Positions 35,464 through 42,608 of a stretch of DNA of 42,608 nt are shown piece by piece. Source of the DNA: Psychromonas hadalis ATCC BAA-638 (GTDB lineage: Bacteria > Pseudomonadota > Gammaproteobacteria > Enterobacterales > Psychromonadaceae); assembly GCF_000420245.1 (NCBI RefSeq), contig NZ_ATUO01000009.1, positions 1-42,608 of the forward strand, read 5' to 3'. The number at the start of each line of letters is the position of its first letter. The first letter of the stretch is position 1. The notes beneath the pieces were generated by a model, which saw only the letters and a program-made list of their open reading frames with translations, was not told the DNA's origin and ran no database searches. The position numbers and the translations under genes were made by a program.

Positions 35464-36972
35464 TTATTTTTGTACTTGCCAATATACATCTTTAAGTAAG
35501 GCTTGTTGTTTTGATTGTTGCAGGGCGTGTAAGAGGGAATCTTCTTTGCGTTTTATCCACTTAAAATACTCATACTGTACCGTGCTATCACTCTCGTCAT
35601 GGGCTATTTCACTGATGATATTAATCATTGAAAATTCATTTAATCCTAGTTTTATATCTAGCCAAGGACGATGAAAAAGTTCACTTTTCTGTTTTGAAAG
35701 AACATGACCGAGACTCAACCCCGTTAACAAATTACTTTCCAGTAGACCTTGGTAGGAGAGGAACTGCTTAGCGCTAAGTATTTTGTCATTTTTAAGTGTA
35801 TTGCTGACGTGTCCCCAAGCCTTATCAAGATGTTTACTTGAAAAAAGGGTGATGTTGTTGCTTTCTCCATCTGAGAAACTCTGTTTTTCAAGCTGAATTA
35901 ACCACTGAGTAAAGGTTAATATAAACTGACAGTAACGGCTTGAGGTTAATAGCTCACCGATTGACTCATCGTTAGGCAGAGCTTCTTTTTGCAACGCTAT
36001 GTTTTTAATCAGTGATTTAAATTTAGGTAATTTACGCAGGTAATAAGCTTTATTTTCTAGTAGGCGTAGTTGGATAAAGTATTCATCTAACCATGAAAAT
36101 GAGCGTGCTAACCAGTGCAAATCTTCAATCCATGTGGCTTTATTCAGATCATCAAGTTCATTTTTAAACAGAATAATATTTTGATGCAGGAACTTAACTC
36201 CTTTTAAAAGTTCTTTGAGTGCCTGCCTTTCACCACTTTCAATAAAACAGTTTTCATGGTACTGAATCTGTTTTAAGCCATGTTGCATATTAATTAATAG
36301 AGCTTGTTGAATAGAATGCTTTGGGTTGATTTCTGAATGGCTGAGTTTTTTGACTTGGAAAGTGCTGTTATCAGTGAGCATGTAACCACGTTGGGCTTTG
36401 CTGACATTGCCTAAGCGAACATGAGGTAACTTTGCTATCTCGCTACCTAATATAAATAACTGTTTTTCATCACCTTTTACCAGCTCAAGTTCTACTTCGC
36501 AGAGTGATACTTTGCCTCGGTTGGTTGCAATGAAACCTACGTCATAAGCGACCTCGATTAACGTGCCTTCAGCCATTTCAATCAGCCATGTTTGGCGTTC
36601 AAAGTCAGTACTAAAAATAGGAGTAAGTTCGCTTTCCAACTGTTTTACATCACAATTATCTGGCCATATTTTACTTTTGAAACATGATAATTTCGGGCGT
36701 AATCCTTCGATTGGTTCATTATATTCTGGGCGTTGATGCAAACCGCCAATCACGCGTCCTGCTGTTTTGATGGTTTGTACTGATTTCCCCGCACAACTGC
36801 GTACTCGTAATCCCATATTAAATTGACGCAAACGACGGGTGGCTGTGTCAAAATAGACGTTATGTAAAAACTGTGTTTTATTAGAGATACAGTGGAATTT
36901 ATTCAGTGTATTGTACAGATCGTCGGCAAATTTTGCGTTAAAGATGAATTTTAACTCTATTTCTATTTCCAT
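35464..36972 (-). CDS. CYTH-CHAD protein, probable inorganic triphosphatase (YgiF-like)
   Basis: A 502-residue cytoplasmic protein. The N-terminal CYTH domain (1-200) opens with the signature EIEIELKF and contains YFDTATRRLRQ, LRVRS, TIKTAG and EVELELVKGD, the acidic and basic residues that line the triphosphate tunnel. The C-terminal CHAD region (about 215-500) is helical and rich in conserved His/Arg/Lys; CHAD domains associate with polyphosphate. E. coli YgiF has this layout and hydrolyses inorganic triphosphate. It is divergent from the DUF47-PiT phosphate-transport operon, which suits a phosphate or polyphosphate role. Close to ygiM, as in E. coli. Confidence 0.88.
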   Translation of the reverse strand: MEIEIELKFIFNAKFADDLYNTLNKFHCISNKTQFLHNVYFDTATRRLRQFNMGLRVRSCAGKSVQTIKTAGRVIGGLHQRPEYNEPIEGLRPKLSCFKSKIWPDNCDVKQLESELTPIFSTDFERQTWLIEMAEGTLIEVAYDVGFIATNRGKVSLCEVELELVKGDEKQLFILGSEIAKLPHVRLGNVSKAQRGYMLTDNSTFQVKKLSHSEINPKHSIQQALLINMQHGLKQIQYHENCFIESGERQALKELLKGVKFLHQNIILFKNELDDLNKATWIEDLHWLARSFSWLDEYFIQLRLLENKAYYLRKLPKFKSLIKNIALQKEALPNDESIGELLTSSRYCQFILTFTQWLIQLEKQSFSDGESNNITLFSSKHLDKAWGHVSNTLKNDKILSAKQFLSYQGLLESNLLTGLSLGHVLSKQKSELFHRPWLDIKLGLNEFSMINIISEIAHDESDSTVQYEYFKWIKRKEDSLLHALQQSKQQALLKDVYWQVQK

Positions 36973-37131
36973 AATTTTCTTGATAAACCTATCTACTTGG
37001 GCGTTGTATGTGATGATTACGTAATAATTTTATGAATTATACTAAATTCAGGTTCAATTGTGTTGAAAAGAAAGTTAACATGCGCCGCATATTTGTTGTT
37101 CAATTTGATCATTTAAATAAAAAGGTAAATT

Positions 37132-37812
37132 ATGCCAGTTAATTCAATATTTGGAGTGTTTGCAAAATCTCCAATTAAACCGATTCAGATGCATATCGAT
37201 AAAGTCGTTGCTTGTAGTGAGTTATTAATTCCATTTTTCCACGCCCTTGCTAAGCCTGATTGGGTTGAAGCGGAAAAAATGCGTAAAGCTATCTCTATGG
37301 CGGAAAAAGAAGCCGATGAGTTTAAACGTGAATTGCGTTTAAGCTTGCCCAAAGGTTTGTTTATGCCCATTGCGCGTGGTGATTTAATCGAGTTGGTTAA
37401 TCGCCAAGATAAAATTGCGAATACTGCTAAAGATATTGCGGGGCGTCTGTATGGTCGAAAATTACAGATTCCTGATGAAATTTTTACTGATTTTATGGCC
37501 TATGTACAACGCAGTATTGATGCGGTGAAACAGGCGAATAAAGCCATTAATGAGCTAGATGAGTTACTTGAGACGGGGTTTAAAGGCCGCGAAGTGGATA
37601 TTGTCACCAAGATGATTGCTGAGCTTGAGAGTATTGAAGATGATACAGACTCTTTGCAAATTCGTCTGCGTCGTAACTTACTGGCAATTGAACAACACTA
37701 CAATCCTGTTGATGTGATGTTCTTATATCAAATCCTTGAATGGGTTGGCCATCTTGCTGACCATTCAGAGTTAATCGGTACGCAGCTTGAACTTATTCTT
37801 GCTCGTTCATAA
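37132..37812 (+). CDS. DUF47/PhoU-like regulator of phosphate transport (TIGR00153 family)
   Basis: A 226-residue, almost all-helical cytoplasmic protein. It begins MPVNSIFGVFAKSPIKPIQ and has REL-type helices with ELVNRQDKIANTAKDIAG, the conserved acidic metal-binding pattern of the PhoU-like fold. It is 19 bases upstream of the PiT transporter with a Shine-Dalgarno AGGAG between, so the two form an operon. DUF47 proteins paired with PiT are thought to tune phosphate uptake. Confidence 0.92.
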   Translation: MPVNSIFGVFAKSPIKPIQMHIDKVVACSELLIPFFHALAKPDWVEAEKMRKAISMAEKEADEFKRELRLSLPKGLFMPIARGDLIELVNRQDKIANTAKDIAGRLYGRKLQIPDEIFTDFMAYVQRSIDAVKQANKAINELDELLETGFKGREVDIVTKMIAELESIEDDTDSLQIRLRRNLLAIEQHYNPVDVMFLYQILEWVGHLADHSELIGTQLELILARS

Positions 37813-37831
37813 TATTCACTAGGAGTTAAAC

Positions 37832-39097
37832 ATGGATATTTTAGCAGTACATGGCGAAACATTAGTTATTTTTGCCGCTCTTGTTGGTTTTTTAATGGCA
37901 TGGGGTATCGGTGCAAATGACGTTGCTAATGCAATGGGCACCTCGGTTGGCTCAAAAGCATTAACCATTAAACAAGCAATTATTATCGCCATGATCTTTG
38001 AGTTTGCAGGTGCTTACTTAGCGGGTGGTGAAGTTACGTCTACTATCCGTAACGGTATTATTGATGCAAGCTTTTATGTTGAGCAACCAGAACTACTGGT
38101 ATTTGGTATGACGGCAGCATTATTAGCCGCGGGTACATGGCTTATTGTCGCTTCCTATTATGGCTGGCCTGTTTCAACCACTCACTCTATTGTTGGTGCG
38201 ATTGTGGGCTTCTCAGCGGTCGGTGTGGGTATGGACAGTGTCATTTGGACAAAAGTAGGTGGCATCATTGGTAGTTGGATCATTACACCACTGATCTCGG
38301 GTATTATCGCTTACCTTATTTTTATGAGTTCACAAAAGCTTATTTTTAATACTAAAGATCCCATCGCTAATGCGAAAAAATATGTACCTCTGTACATGTT
38401 TATGGCGGGTTTCATGTTGTCGTTAGTGACCATTGTGAAAGGGCTAAAACACGTTGGTTTACACTTTTCAACGAGTGATGCGTTTCTTTTAGCTGCGCTT
38501 GTTGGTGCGATTGTTGCAATTATAGGTAAATTTTTTATAAGTCGCGTTAAGATTGATCCACAAGCAGATAAGAAGATGCACTTTGCGAATGTTGAAAAAA
38601 TATTTGCGGTGTTGATGATCATAACCGCTTGTGCAATGGCGTTTGCTCATGGTTCAAACGATGTTGCAAATGCAATTGGGCCTTTGGCAGCCGTGGTTAG
38701 CATTGTTGGCCATAATGGTGAAATTGGCGCTACAGCAGATCTTGCATGGTGGATATTGCCATTAGGTGGCGTCGGTATTGTCTTAGGTTTGGCTATCTTT
38801 GGTAAGCGTGTCATGGCAACGATTGGTACAGGCATTACTCACTTAACACCAAGTCGTGGTTTTGCTGCAGAGCTTGCAGCTGCTTCTACCGTGGTCATTG
38901 CATCGGGTACGGGTTTACCTATCTCTACCACCCAAACGCTTGTTGGTGCGGTATTAGGTGTTGGTATGGCGCGTGGCATTGCCGCATTAAACTTAGGAGT
39001 CGTACGAAATATCGTTATCTCTTGGGTCGTCACTTTACCTATTGGTGCGGGTCTTTCGATAATATTCTTCTACATATTAAAAGCGATTTTCAGTTAA
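37832..39097 (+). CDS. PiT-family inorganic phosphate transporter
   Basis: A 421-residue inner-membrane permease with about ten helices and two inverted PHO4 signatures: GANDVANAMGTSVGSKALT near the N-terminus and HGSNDVANAIGPLAAV near residue 270. VSTTHSIVGAIVGF and PISTTQTLVGAVLGVG are the second matching pair. It carries metal-phosphate with protons or sodium. The coupled DUF47 gene upstream and the terminator downstream define a two-gene operon. Confidence 0.95.
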   Translation: MDILAVHGETLVIFAALVGFLMAWGIGANDVANAMGTSVGSKALTIKQAIIIAMIFEFAGAYLAGGEVTSTIRNGIIDASFYVEQPELLVFGMTAALLAAGTWLIVASYYGWPVSTTHSIVGAIVGFSAVGVGMDSVIWTKVGGIIGSWIITPLISGIIAYLIFMSSQKLIFNTKDPIANAKKYVPLYMFMAGFMLSLVTIVKGLKHVGLHFSTSDAFLLAALVGAIVAIIGKFFISRVKIDPQADKKMHFANVEKIFAVLMIITACAMAFAHGSNDVANAIGPLAAVVSIVGHNGEIGATADLAWWILPLGGVGIVLGLAIFGKRVMATIGTGITHLTPSRGFAAELAAASTVVIASGTGLPISTTQTLVGAVLGVGMARGIAALNLGVVRNIVISWVVTLPIGAGLSIIFFYILKAIFS

Positions 39098-39118
39098 ATT
39101 TTTTCGCTGATTAAATCA

Positions 39119-39146
39119 AAAAGAGAGCTTCGGCTCTCTTTTTTGT
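39119..39146 (+). terminator. Terminator after the PiT gene
   Basis: AGAGAGC-TTCG-GCTCTCT with a UUCG tetraloop and a following run of T is a textbook strong terminator. Confidence 0.95.
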
Positions 39147-39181
39147 TATTAGCGCTTTTTCTTATGTAAAAAAACGTTAGA

Positions 39182-39829
39182 ATGAGCGCTTACTTTATTT
39201 TCAAGAACAGGGCAACGCCGTTGAAAACAATTAAATATCTACTTACAAGTTTCGTTTTGACGCTTTCTATGAACAGTTTTTCAGAAACACGTTATATCAG
39301 TGATGATGTCTTTATTTATCTGCATTCAGGACCAAGTTTAGAGTATCGTATTATCGGTACGCTAAAAGTAGGCAGTAAAATTAGTACCTTGAAGTATGAT
39401 AAAACCACTAAATTTATGCAGATAAAAACAGCAACGGGTAAAGTTGCTTGGATGAAAAATACAGAATTACAGAAAACACTGCCAGCAAAAAACTTATTAC
39501 CTGTTGTGCAAAAAGAGTTACAAGCTTCACAGCAAAAATTAGCTAATATTATTTCTGAAAATAGTGAAAATTTAGCAACTAAAGAGCAACTTTTTCAACA
39601 GCAAATTATATTGGTTGATAATATAAATCAGGAAAAGTCTCTGCTACAGCAAGAAATTTTGGATCTAAAAGCACGTAATTTAGAGTTAGATTTATTACAA
39701 GAGACAAAAGACTCTAGTGTGCAAATGCAGTGGTTACTTAATGGCGGAGGAGTGCTGTTTTTGGGTTTGTTAATTGGGTTAGTGATCCCATTTTTACCAC
39801 GGCGTAAAAAACGCACCAATAACTGGTAA
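39182..39829 (+). CDS. ygiM: YgiM-like SH3-domain envelope protein (TIGR04211 family)
   Basis: An envelope protein of about 200 residues. The signal segment is LKTIKYLLTSFVLTLSMNSFS, then a bacterial SH3 domain (YISDDVFIYLHSGPSLEYRIIGTLKVGSKI, LKYDKTTKFMQI), a coiled coil (about 110-175) and a C-terminal transmembrane helix LLIGLVIPFLPRRKKR with basic end. The TTG at 39221 may be the true start, since it gives the cleaner signal peptide; the ATG at 39182 adds 13 residues. E. coli ygiM is next to ygiF and cca; here the phosphate genes lie between. Function unknown. Confidence 0.85.
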   Translation: MSAYFIFKNRATPLKTIKYLLTSFVLTLSMNSFSETRYISDDVFIYLHSGPSLEYRIIGTLKVGSKISTLKYDKTTKFMQIKTATGKVAWMKNTELQKTLPAKNLLPVVQKELQASQQKLANIISENSENLATKEQLFQQQIILVDNINQEKSLLQQEILDLKARNLELDLLQETKDSSVQMQWLLNGGGVLFLGLLIGLVIPFLPRRKKRTNNW

Positions 39830-39836
39830 AAATAGC

Positions 39837-39877
39837 GCTAAAAGGTGGGAAGGATTAGTATCTTCAAACCTTTTAGC
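39837..39877. terminator. Possible weak hairpin between ygiM and gspB
   Basis: GCTAAAAGGT and ACCTTTTAGC form a 10-bp stem with a 21-base loop between convergent genes. No clear T-tract follows, so its role as a terminator is uncertain. Confidence 0.4.
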
Positions 39878-39884
39878 TAATTGC

Positions 39885-40640
39885 CTAATAACCCTTCCAA
39901 TCAACCAATGATTCAAGAGTAAAGCTTTGTCGTCCCAAGCGAAACACACTACGTTGTGGTTGTACCTCAATCAGTTCAAGTTGTCCTGTCTCATCAAATT
40001 CACCCTCTTTTAATGTTTCACCATTAATGCGTATCCAACGATCTGCAACGACTGACGAATACATATGTGAGTCATAACGAATAAGTGGCACTTTATCTTG
40101 GAAATTGTTGCTCATATCATGAATGTCGCTGCCATCATTGATGTCTTCTTCATGAGTAAAATCATCTTCTATTTCGTCATCTTTTTCAATATCACTGAGC
40201 AACAGTGCCAGTTCAAAACGTTTTTTTAGGTCGCTGGAGGTCTCGCCATAGTTAACCGTCTGTTGTTGTTTCTTGTCATTTTCAACTAATATTTTTTGTG
40301 GCGCTATTTTTTTAGGGGCCGTGACTACTTTCACTGGTGTTACTTTAATGGGTTTAGGGGGCGCTGTGGGTAACGGTTTAGTTTCAAAGGTAACCTTTAC
40401 TAAAGGGAGGCTTGGCTGTGATTGTGTTATTGCACTGCTGGCGCTTATTGGGCTCTGTTGTTGATGGCGAGGATTAAGTAGTAGGTAAATAAGTGTTATT
40501 AACAGAACAATAATAATAAACAGTGCAAAAAAGATAGCGATTTTCCAGTTTAATAGTCTATTTTCTTGCTGTATGACAGGTGGTGGTCCGCCTGCTTGGT
40601 CAAATTTGTTTTTTTGTAAGGCTTGTAAAATTGTCGACAT
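39885..40640 (-). CDS. gspB: Type II secretion assembly protein GspB
   Basis: An inner-membrane bitopic protein of 251 residues. A short cytoplasmic N-terminus (MSTILQALQKNKFDQAG) is followed by one helix (about 32-55), a Pro/Lys-rich periplasmic linker and the conserved C-terminal T2SSB domain from about 190: VPLIRYDSHMYSS, RWIRINGE, and RQSFTLESLVDWKGY. GspB works with GspA to let the secretin GspD pass the peptidoglycan. Coupled to gspA by a 1-base overlap. Other gsp genes are outside the window. Confidence 0.88.
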   Translation of the reverse strand: MSTILQALQKNKFDQAGGPPPVIQQENRLLNWKIAIFFALFIIIVLLITLIYLLLNPRHQQQSPISASSAITQSQPSLPLVKVTFETKPLPTAPPKPIKVTPVKVVTAPKKIAPQKILVENDKKQQQTVNYGETSSDLKKRFELALLLSDIEKDDEIEDDFTHEEDINDGSDIHDMSNNFQDKVPLIRYDSHMYSSVVADRWIRINGETLKEGEFDETGQLELIEVQPQRSVFRLGRQSFTLESLVDWKGY

Positions 40641-42232
40641 TAGTTTGCTTCCTGCAATAATCGAGGTGAATTTGGATCCGCTAGTTGCATCAGTGGCATC
40701 AATGTCCGCGGGCCTACCATACCATCGTCCATTAATCCTTGCTCACGTTGAAATGCACTCACTTGCTCCAGTAAACGTAGGTCAAAGCGTGTTTTATGCT
40801 CGCTTGGCCACCCCTGCTCTCTGTTTAATTGGTTCGCAAGCCATGTCACTTGTTTACCTTGTTGGCCGAATTTAATCGCCCCTTTCAATGGGAACGGCAT
40901 TTTCCACAACAGTGTTGCTTCGCCATTCCAATATGTTTTAAACCATGCTTCTGTGACAGAAATTAACTGATCATTGATAAGCAACTGGTAGTTATCTGTG
41001 ATTTTATAAACGACCGCATATAAAGCGTTGTTACTTTCTTTTTCTAAACGTACCACGCTTGGATAGTTTAACTGTTTTAGTTTTTTCAAATCTATTTTTT
41101 TTGAGTAACAATGAAGTAATACGGCACTGCCTTGCTCACAGTTGGCATTACTGCTTTCCACTTGATAACCCCATACTGCGTAAAGATTAGCGAGTGCATG
41201 CTCATATGTGCTATGGGTCAAATCTAAATTTGGGGTTGCATCAAACCACTGTTTATTTAATTGTGCCGTTGTTATAGGAGATGAAAATTTATTTTTAACC
41301 TCATTAAAGAGTGTGTCCGCACCTATATATTTGGATATCTGTGGTGCTTGTAACAGGGTAAAAGCGACTAATATTGTCAGTGTCGCTAAGCGCCAGTGTG
41401 TGGCCATGAAATTTCTGGGGTTATTGTAGTGGTTAAAATTGACCTCTTTGCTCACCTGTTTGACCATTTTAAGCGTGACGATATGACTATCTTGCGTGTA
41501 GGCAATCAGCAGACTTCTATCACAAAGGATATTGGTTAAACGCGGGATACCAGCACAGTTTTTAAATATCTCTTGCAGTGCTGATTTATCGAAAATAGCG
41601 TGGATAGAGCCAGCCACATTTAAGCGATGCTGAATATAGAAACTACTCTCCTGCTGGGTTAAAGCAAGTAGGTGGTAGCGTGCGGTAATGCGCTGTGCTA
41701 ATTGGCGAAATTCACGCTGTTTTAACTTCTCTTGCAGCTCTGTTTGTCCAATTAAAATAACTTGTAGCAATTTTTTATCGTTACTTTCAATGTTGGTCAG
41801 CAAGCGCAATTGCTCTAAGGCTGCAAAATTAAGGTGTTGTGCCTCATCAATTAATACCACTGCGTGGCGGTTTTGTAGATGGTTTTTAATCAGCCAGTTA
41901 CTGAGTTCATTAAAGAGTTGTCTTAAATTGTTTTTTTGAATGTGAATATTGAAGCTCTCGCAGATAGTCGTCAGTAACTCCACCTCATTCATGGCAGGAT
42001 TTAAGATAAAAGCGATATCAGTATTCGCACTCATATCTTTAACTAAAGAACGACAAATGGTTGTTTTTCCTGTGCCCACTTCCCCTGTTAATAGGGCGAA
42101 TCCGCCATGACCTTGTAAGCCTTCTTGCAGATGGGTGATCGCTTCTTTGTGGCGCACACTTAAAAACAGAAAGTCAGGGTCGGGCGAAATTGAAAAAGGT
42201 TTCGCTTTTAATGAAAAGAACGCTTGGTACAT
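40640..42232 (-). CDS. gspA: Type II secretion ATPase GspA (ExeA family)
   Basis: An AAA+ ATPase of 530 residues with a periplasmic part. Walker A is GEVGTGKT (50-57), Walker B is VVLIDEAQ (about 133-140), and the QRITARYHL region follows. One helix lies at about 283-300. The C-terminal part ends in a peptidoglycan-binding domain with GKQVTWLANQLN and GLMDDGMVGPRTL (about 440-515). With GspB it remodels peptidoglycan for secretin assembly. First gene of the gspA-gspB pair. The start MYQAFFSLKAKPFSISPDP is the usual family start. Confidence 0.93.
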   Translation of the reverse strand: MYQAFFSLKAKPFSISPDPDFLFLSVRHKEAITHLQEGLQGHGGFALLTGEVGTGKTTICRSLVKDMSANTDIAFILNPAMNEVELLTTICESFNIHIQKNNLRQLFNELSNWLIKNHLQNRHAVVLIDEAQHLNFAALEQLRLLTNIESNDKKLLQVILIGQTELQEKLKQREFRQLAQRITARYHLLALTQQESSFYIQHRLNVAGSIHAIFDKSALQEIFKNCAGIPRLTNILCDRSLLIAYTQDSHIVTLKMVKQVSKEVNFNHYNNPRNFMATHWRLATLTILVAFTLLQAPQISKYIGADTLFNEVKNKFSSPITTAQLNKQWFDATPNLDLTHSTYEHALANLYAVWGYQVESSNANCEQGSAVLLHCYSKKIDLKKLKQLNYPSVVRLEKESNNALYAVVYKITDNYQLLINDQLISVTEAWFKTYWNGEATLLWKMPFPLKGAIKFGQQGKQVTWLANQLNREQGWPSEHKTRFDLRLLEQVSAFQREQGLMDDGMVGPRTLMPLMQLADPNSPRLLQEAN

Positions 42233-42294
42233 AAATAACCTAAATAAATAAAAATATCGTCCATGATGTGAGTATTTTAACCTAATTTTTCATC

Positions 42295-42498
42295 AGGAAT
42301 CGTTACACAATAACTTGCGCTAAATTGTTTTCAAAAATCCTGAAGGAATCGTTACAAAATAACTTGCGCTAAATTGTTTCCAAAAAGCCTTAAGTGACTG
42401 GCTATTTTAAAAACAAAATCGCAAGTAATGTTGAAGCCAATCCTAAATGACGGGTTATTTTGAAAACAAAAGCGCAAGTAATTTTGAAGCCAATTCTA
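42295..42498. repeat. Palindromic repeat array, right-end copy (two right units, two left units)
   Basis: AGGAATCGTTACA begins at 42295 and again at 42344 (period 49). Two inverted left units end AAGCCAATCCTA and AAGCCAATTCTA (period 53). The middle contains GTTATTTTGAAAACAAAAGC. Read on the minus strand the order is left-left-right-right, against left-left-right at 9268-9443. The array lies upstream of gspA, whose start is about 60 bases away. Confidence 0.85.
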
Positions 42499-42525
42499 AA
42501 CAGGTAAAAACAATAATTCAACTTG

Positions 42526-42608
42526 CTAGGTTTTAAGATCGCTGTGTATTGTTTTGTAATCCTTTATCCATGGTGAAATTTTAGGAAAACGCTTTTTTAG
42601 TTCTTTGC
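42526..42608 (-). CDS. Possible 3' end of an unknown gene cut by the window edge
   Basis: Read leftward from the right edge, one frame stays open and reads KELKKRFPKISPWIKDYK and on to a TAG at 42526. The residue mix looks like protein, but only about 26 residues are visible and I do not recognise the family. It may be chance. Confidence 0.3.
   Translation of the reverse strand, partial: KELKKRFPKISPWIKDYKTIHSDLKT

Overview
The window looks like a chromosomal segment of a marine, probably cold-adapted gammaproteobacterium close to Psychromonas or the Alteromonadales. This is an inference from three things: the moderately AT-rich sequence, protein sequences that read like Psychromonas, Shewanella and Vibrio orthologues, and the gene order. 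The blocks hldE, tolC-nudF-cpdA-yqiA-parE and ygiF/ygiM are neighbours in Escherichia coli as well, and rpsP-rimM-trmD-rplS is the classic ribosomal and tRNA-modification operon. Nearly all genes are housekeeping. The unusual content is in the intergenic DNA, which carries several families of short mobile or palindromic repeats, and in a few genes damaged by them.

Layout. Bases 1-222 hold the 3' end of an IS1595-type transposase gene and its terminal repeat. A 2-Cys peroxiredoxin follows (294-896, minus). Menaquinone synthesis fills 1281-6977: menF-menD-menH-menB run leftward as one overlapping operon and menA runs divergently. A second elongation factor G (fusA2, 7155-9251) is followed by a palindromic repeat array, a terminator and a decayed copy of the fusA2 3' end. 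Between 9691 and 12196 lie two divergent mini-operons. One encodes a metallo-beta-lactamase-fold protein and a hotdog thioesterase. The other encodes a DUF134 regulator, a YfgJ-like zinc ribbon and a NifX-like cluster-binding protein. A near-perfect inverted repeat lies in the space between them.

From 12195 to 13249 there is a repeat, a 5'-truncated nqrM (Na+-NQR maturation factor) and an endA nuclease gene whose signal peptide appears to be thrown out of frame by a 10-bp triplication. Then come ypjD (minus), ffh, rpsP-rimM-trmD-rplS, a ybaN-like membrane protein, a lipoprotein S9 peptidase, a hybrid sensor kinase (minus), hldE, a tolC-type outer-membrane channel (minus), nudF, cpdA, yqiA and parE. 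These are followed by a leucine-rich-repeat protein kinase, two chemoreceptors, a CYTH-CHAD triphosphatase (minus), a DUF47 phosphate-transport regulator with its PiT transporter, ygiM, and the type II secretion assembly pair gspA-gspB (minus). The right end holds another palindromic repeat array and possibly the tail of a further gene.

How the genes work together. The men cluster points to a menaquinone-using, facultatively anaerobic respiratory chain; menC and menE are not in the window. DUF47, PiT and the CYTH-CHAD protein form a phosphate/polyphosphate-related block. The repeats fall into at least four families: IS1595-like miniature elements, a 123-bp inverted-terminal element, a tandem palindromic repeat with variable copy number, and a 149-bp element before parE. 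The best candidates for something new are the possible slipped-strand switch in endA, the truncated nqrM, and the DUF134/zinc-ribbon/NifX-like locus with its predicted operator.
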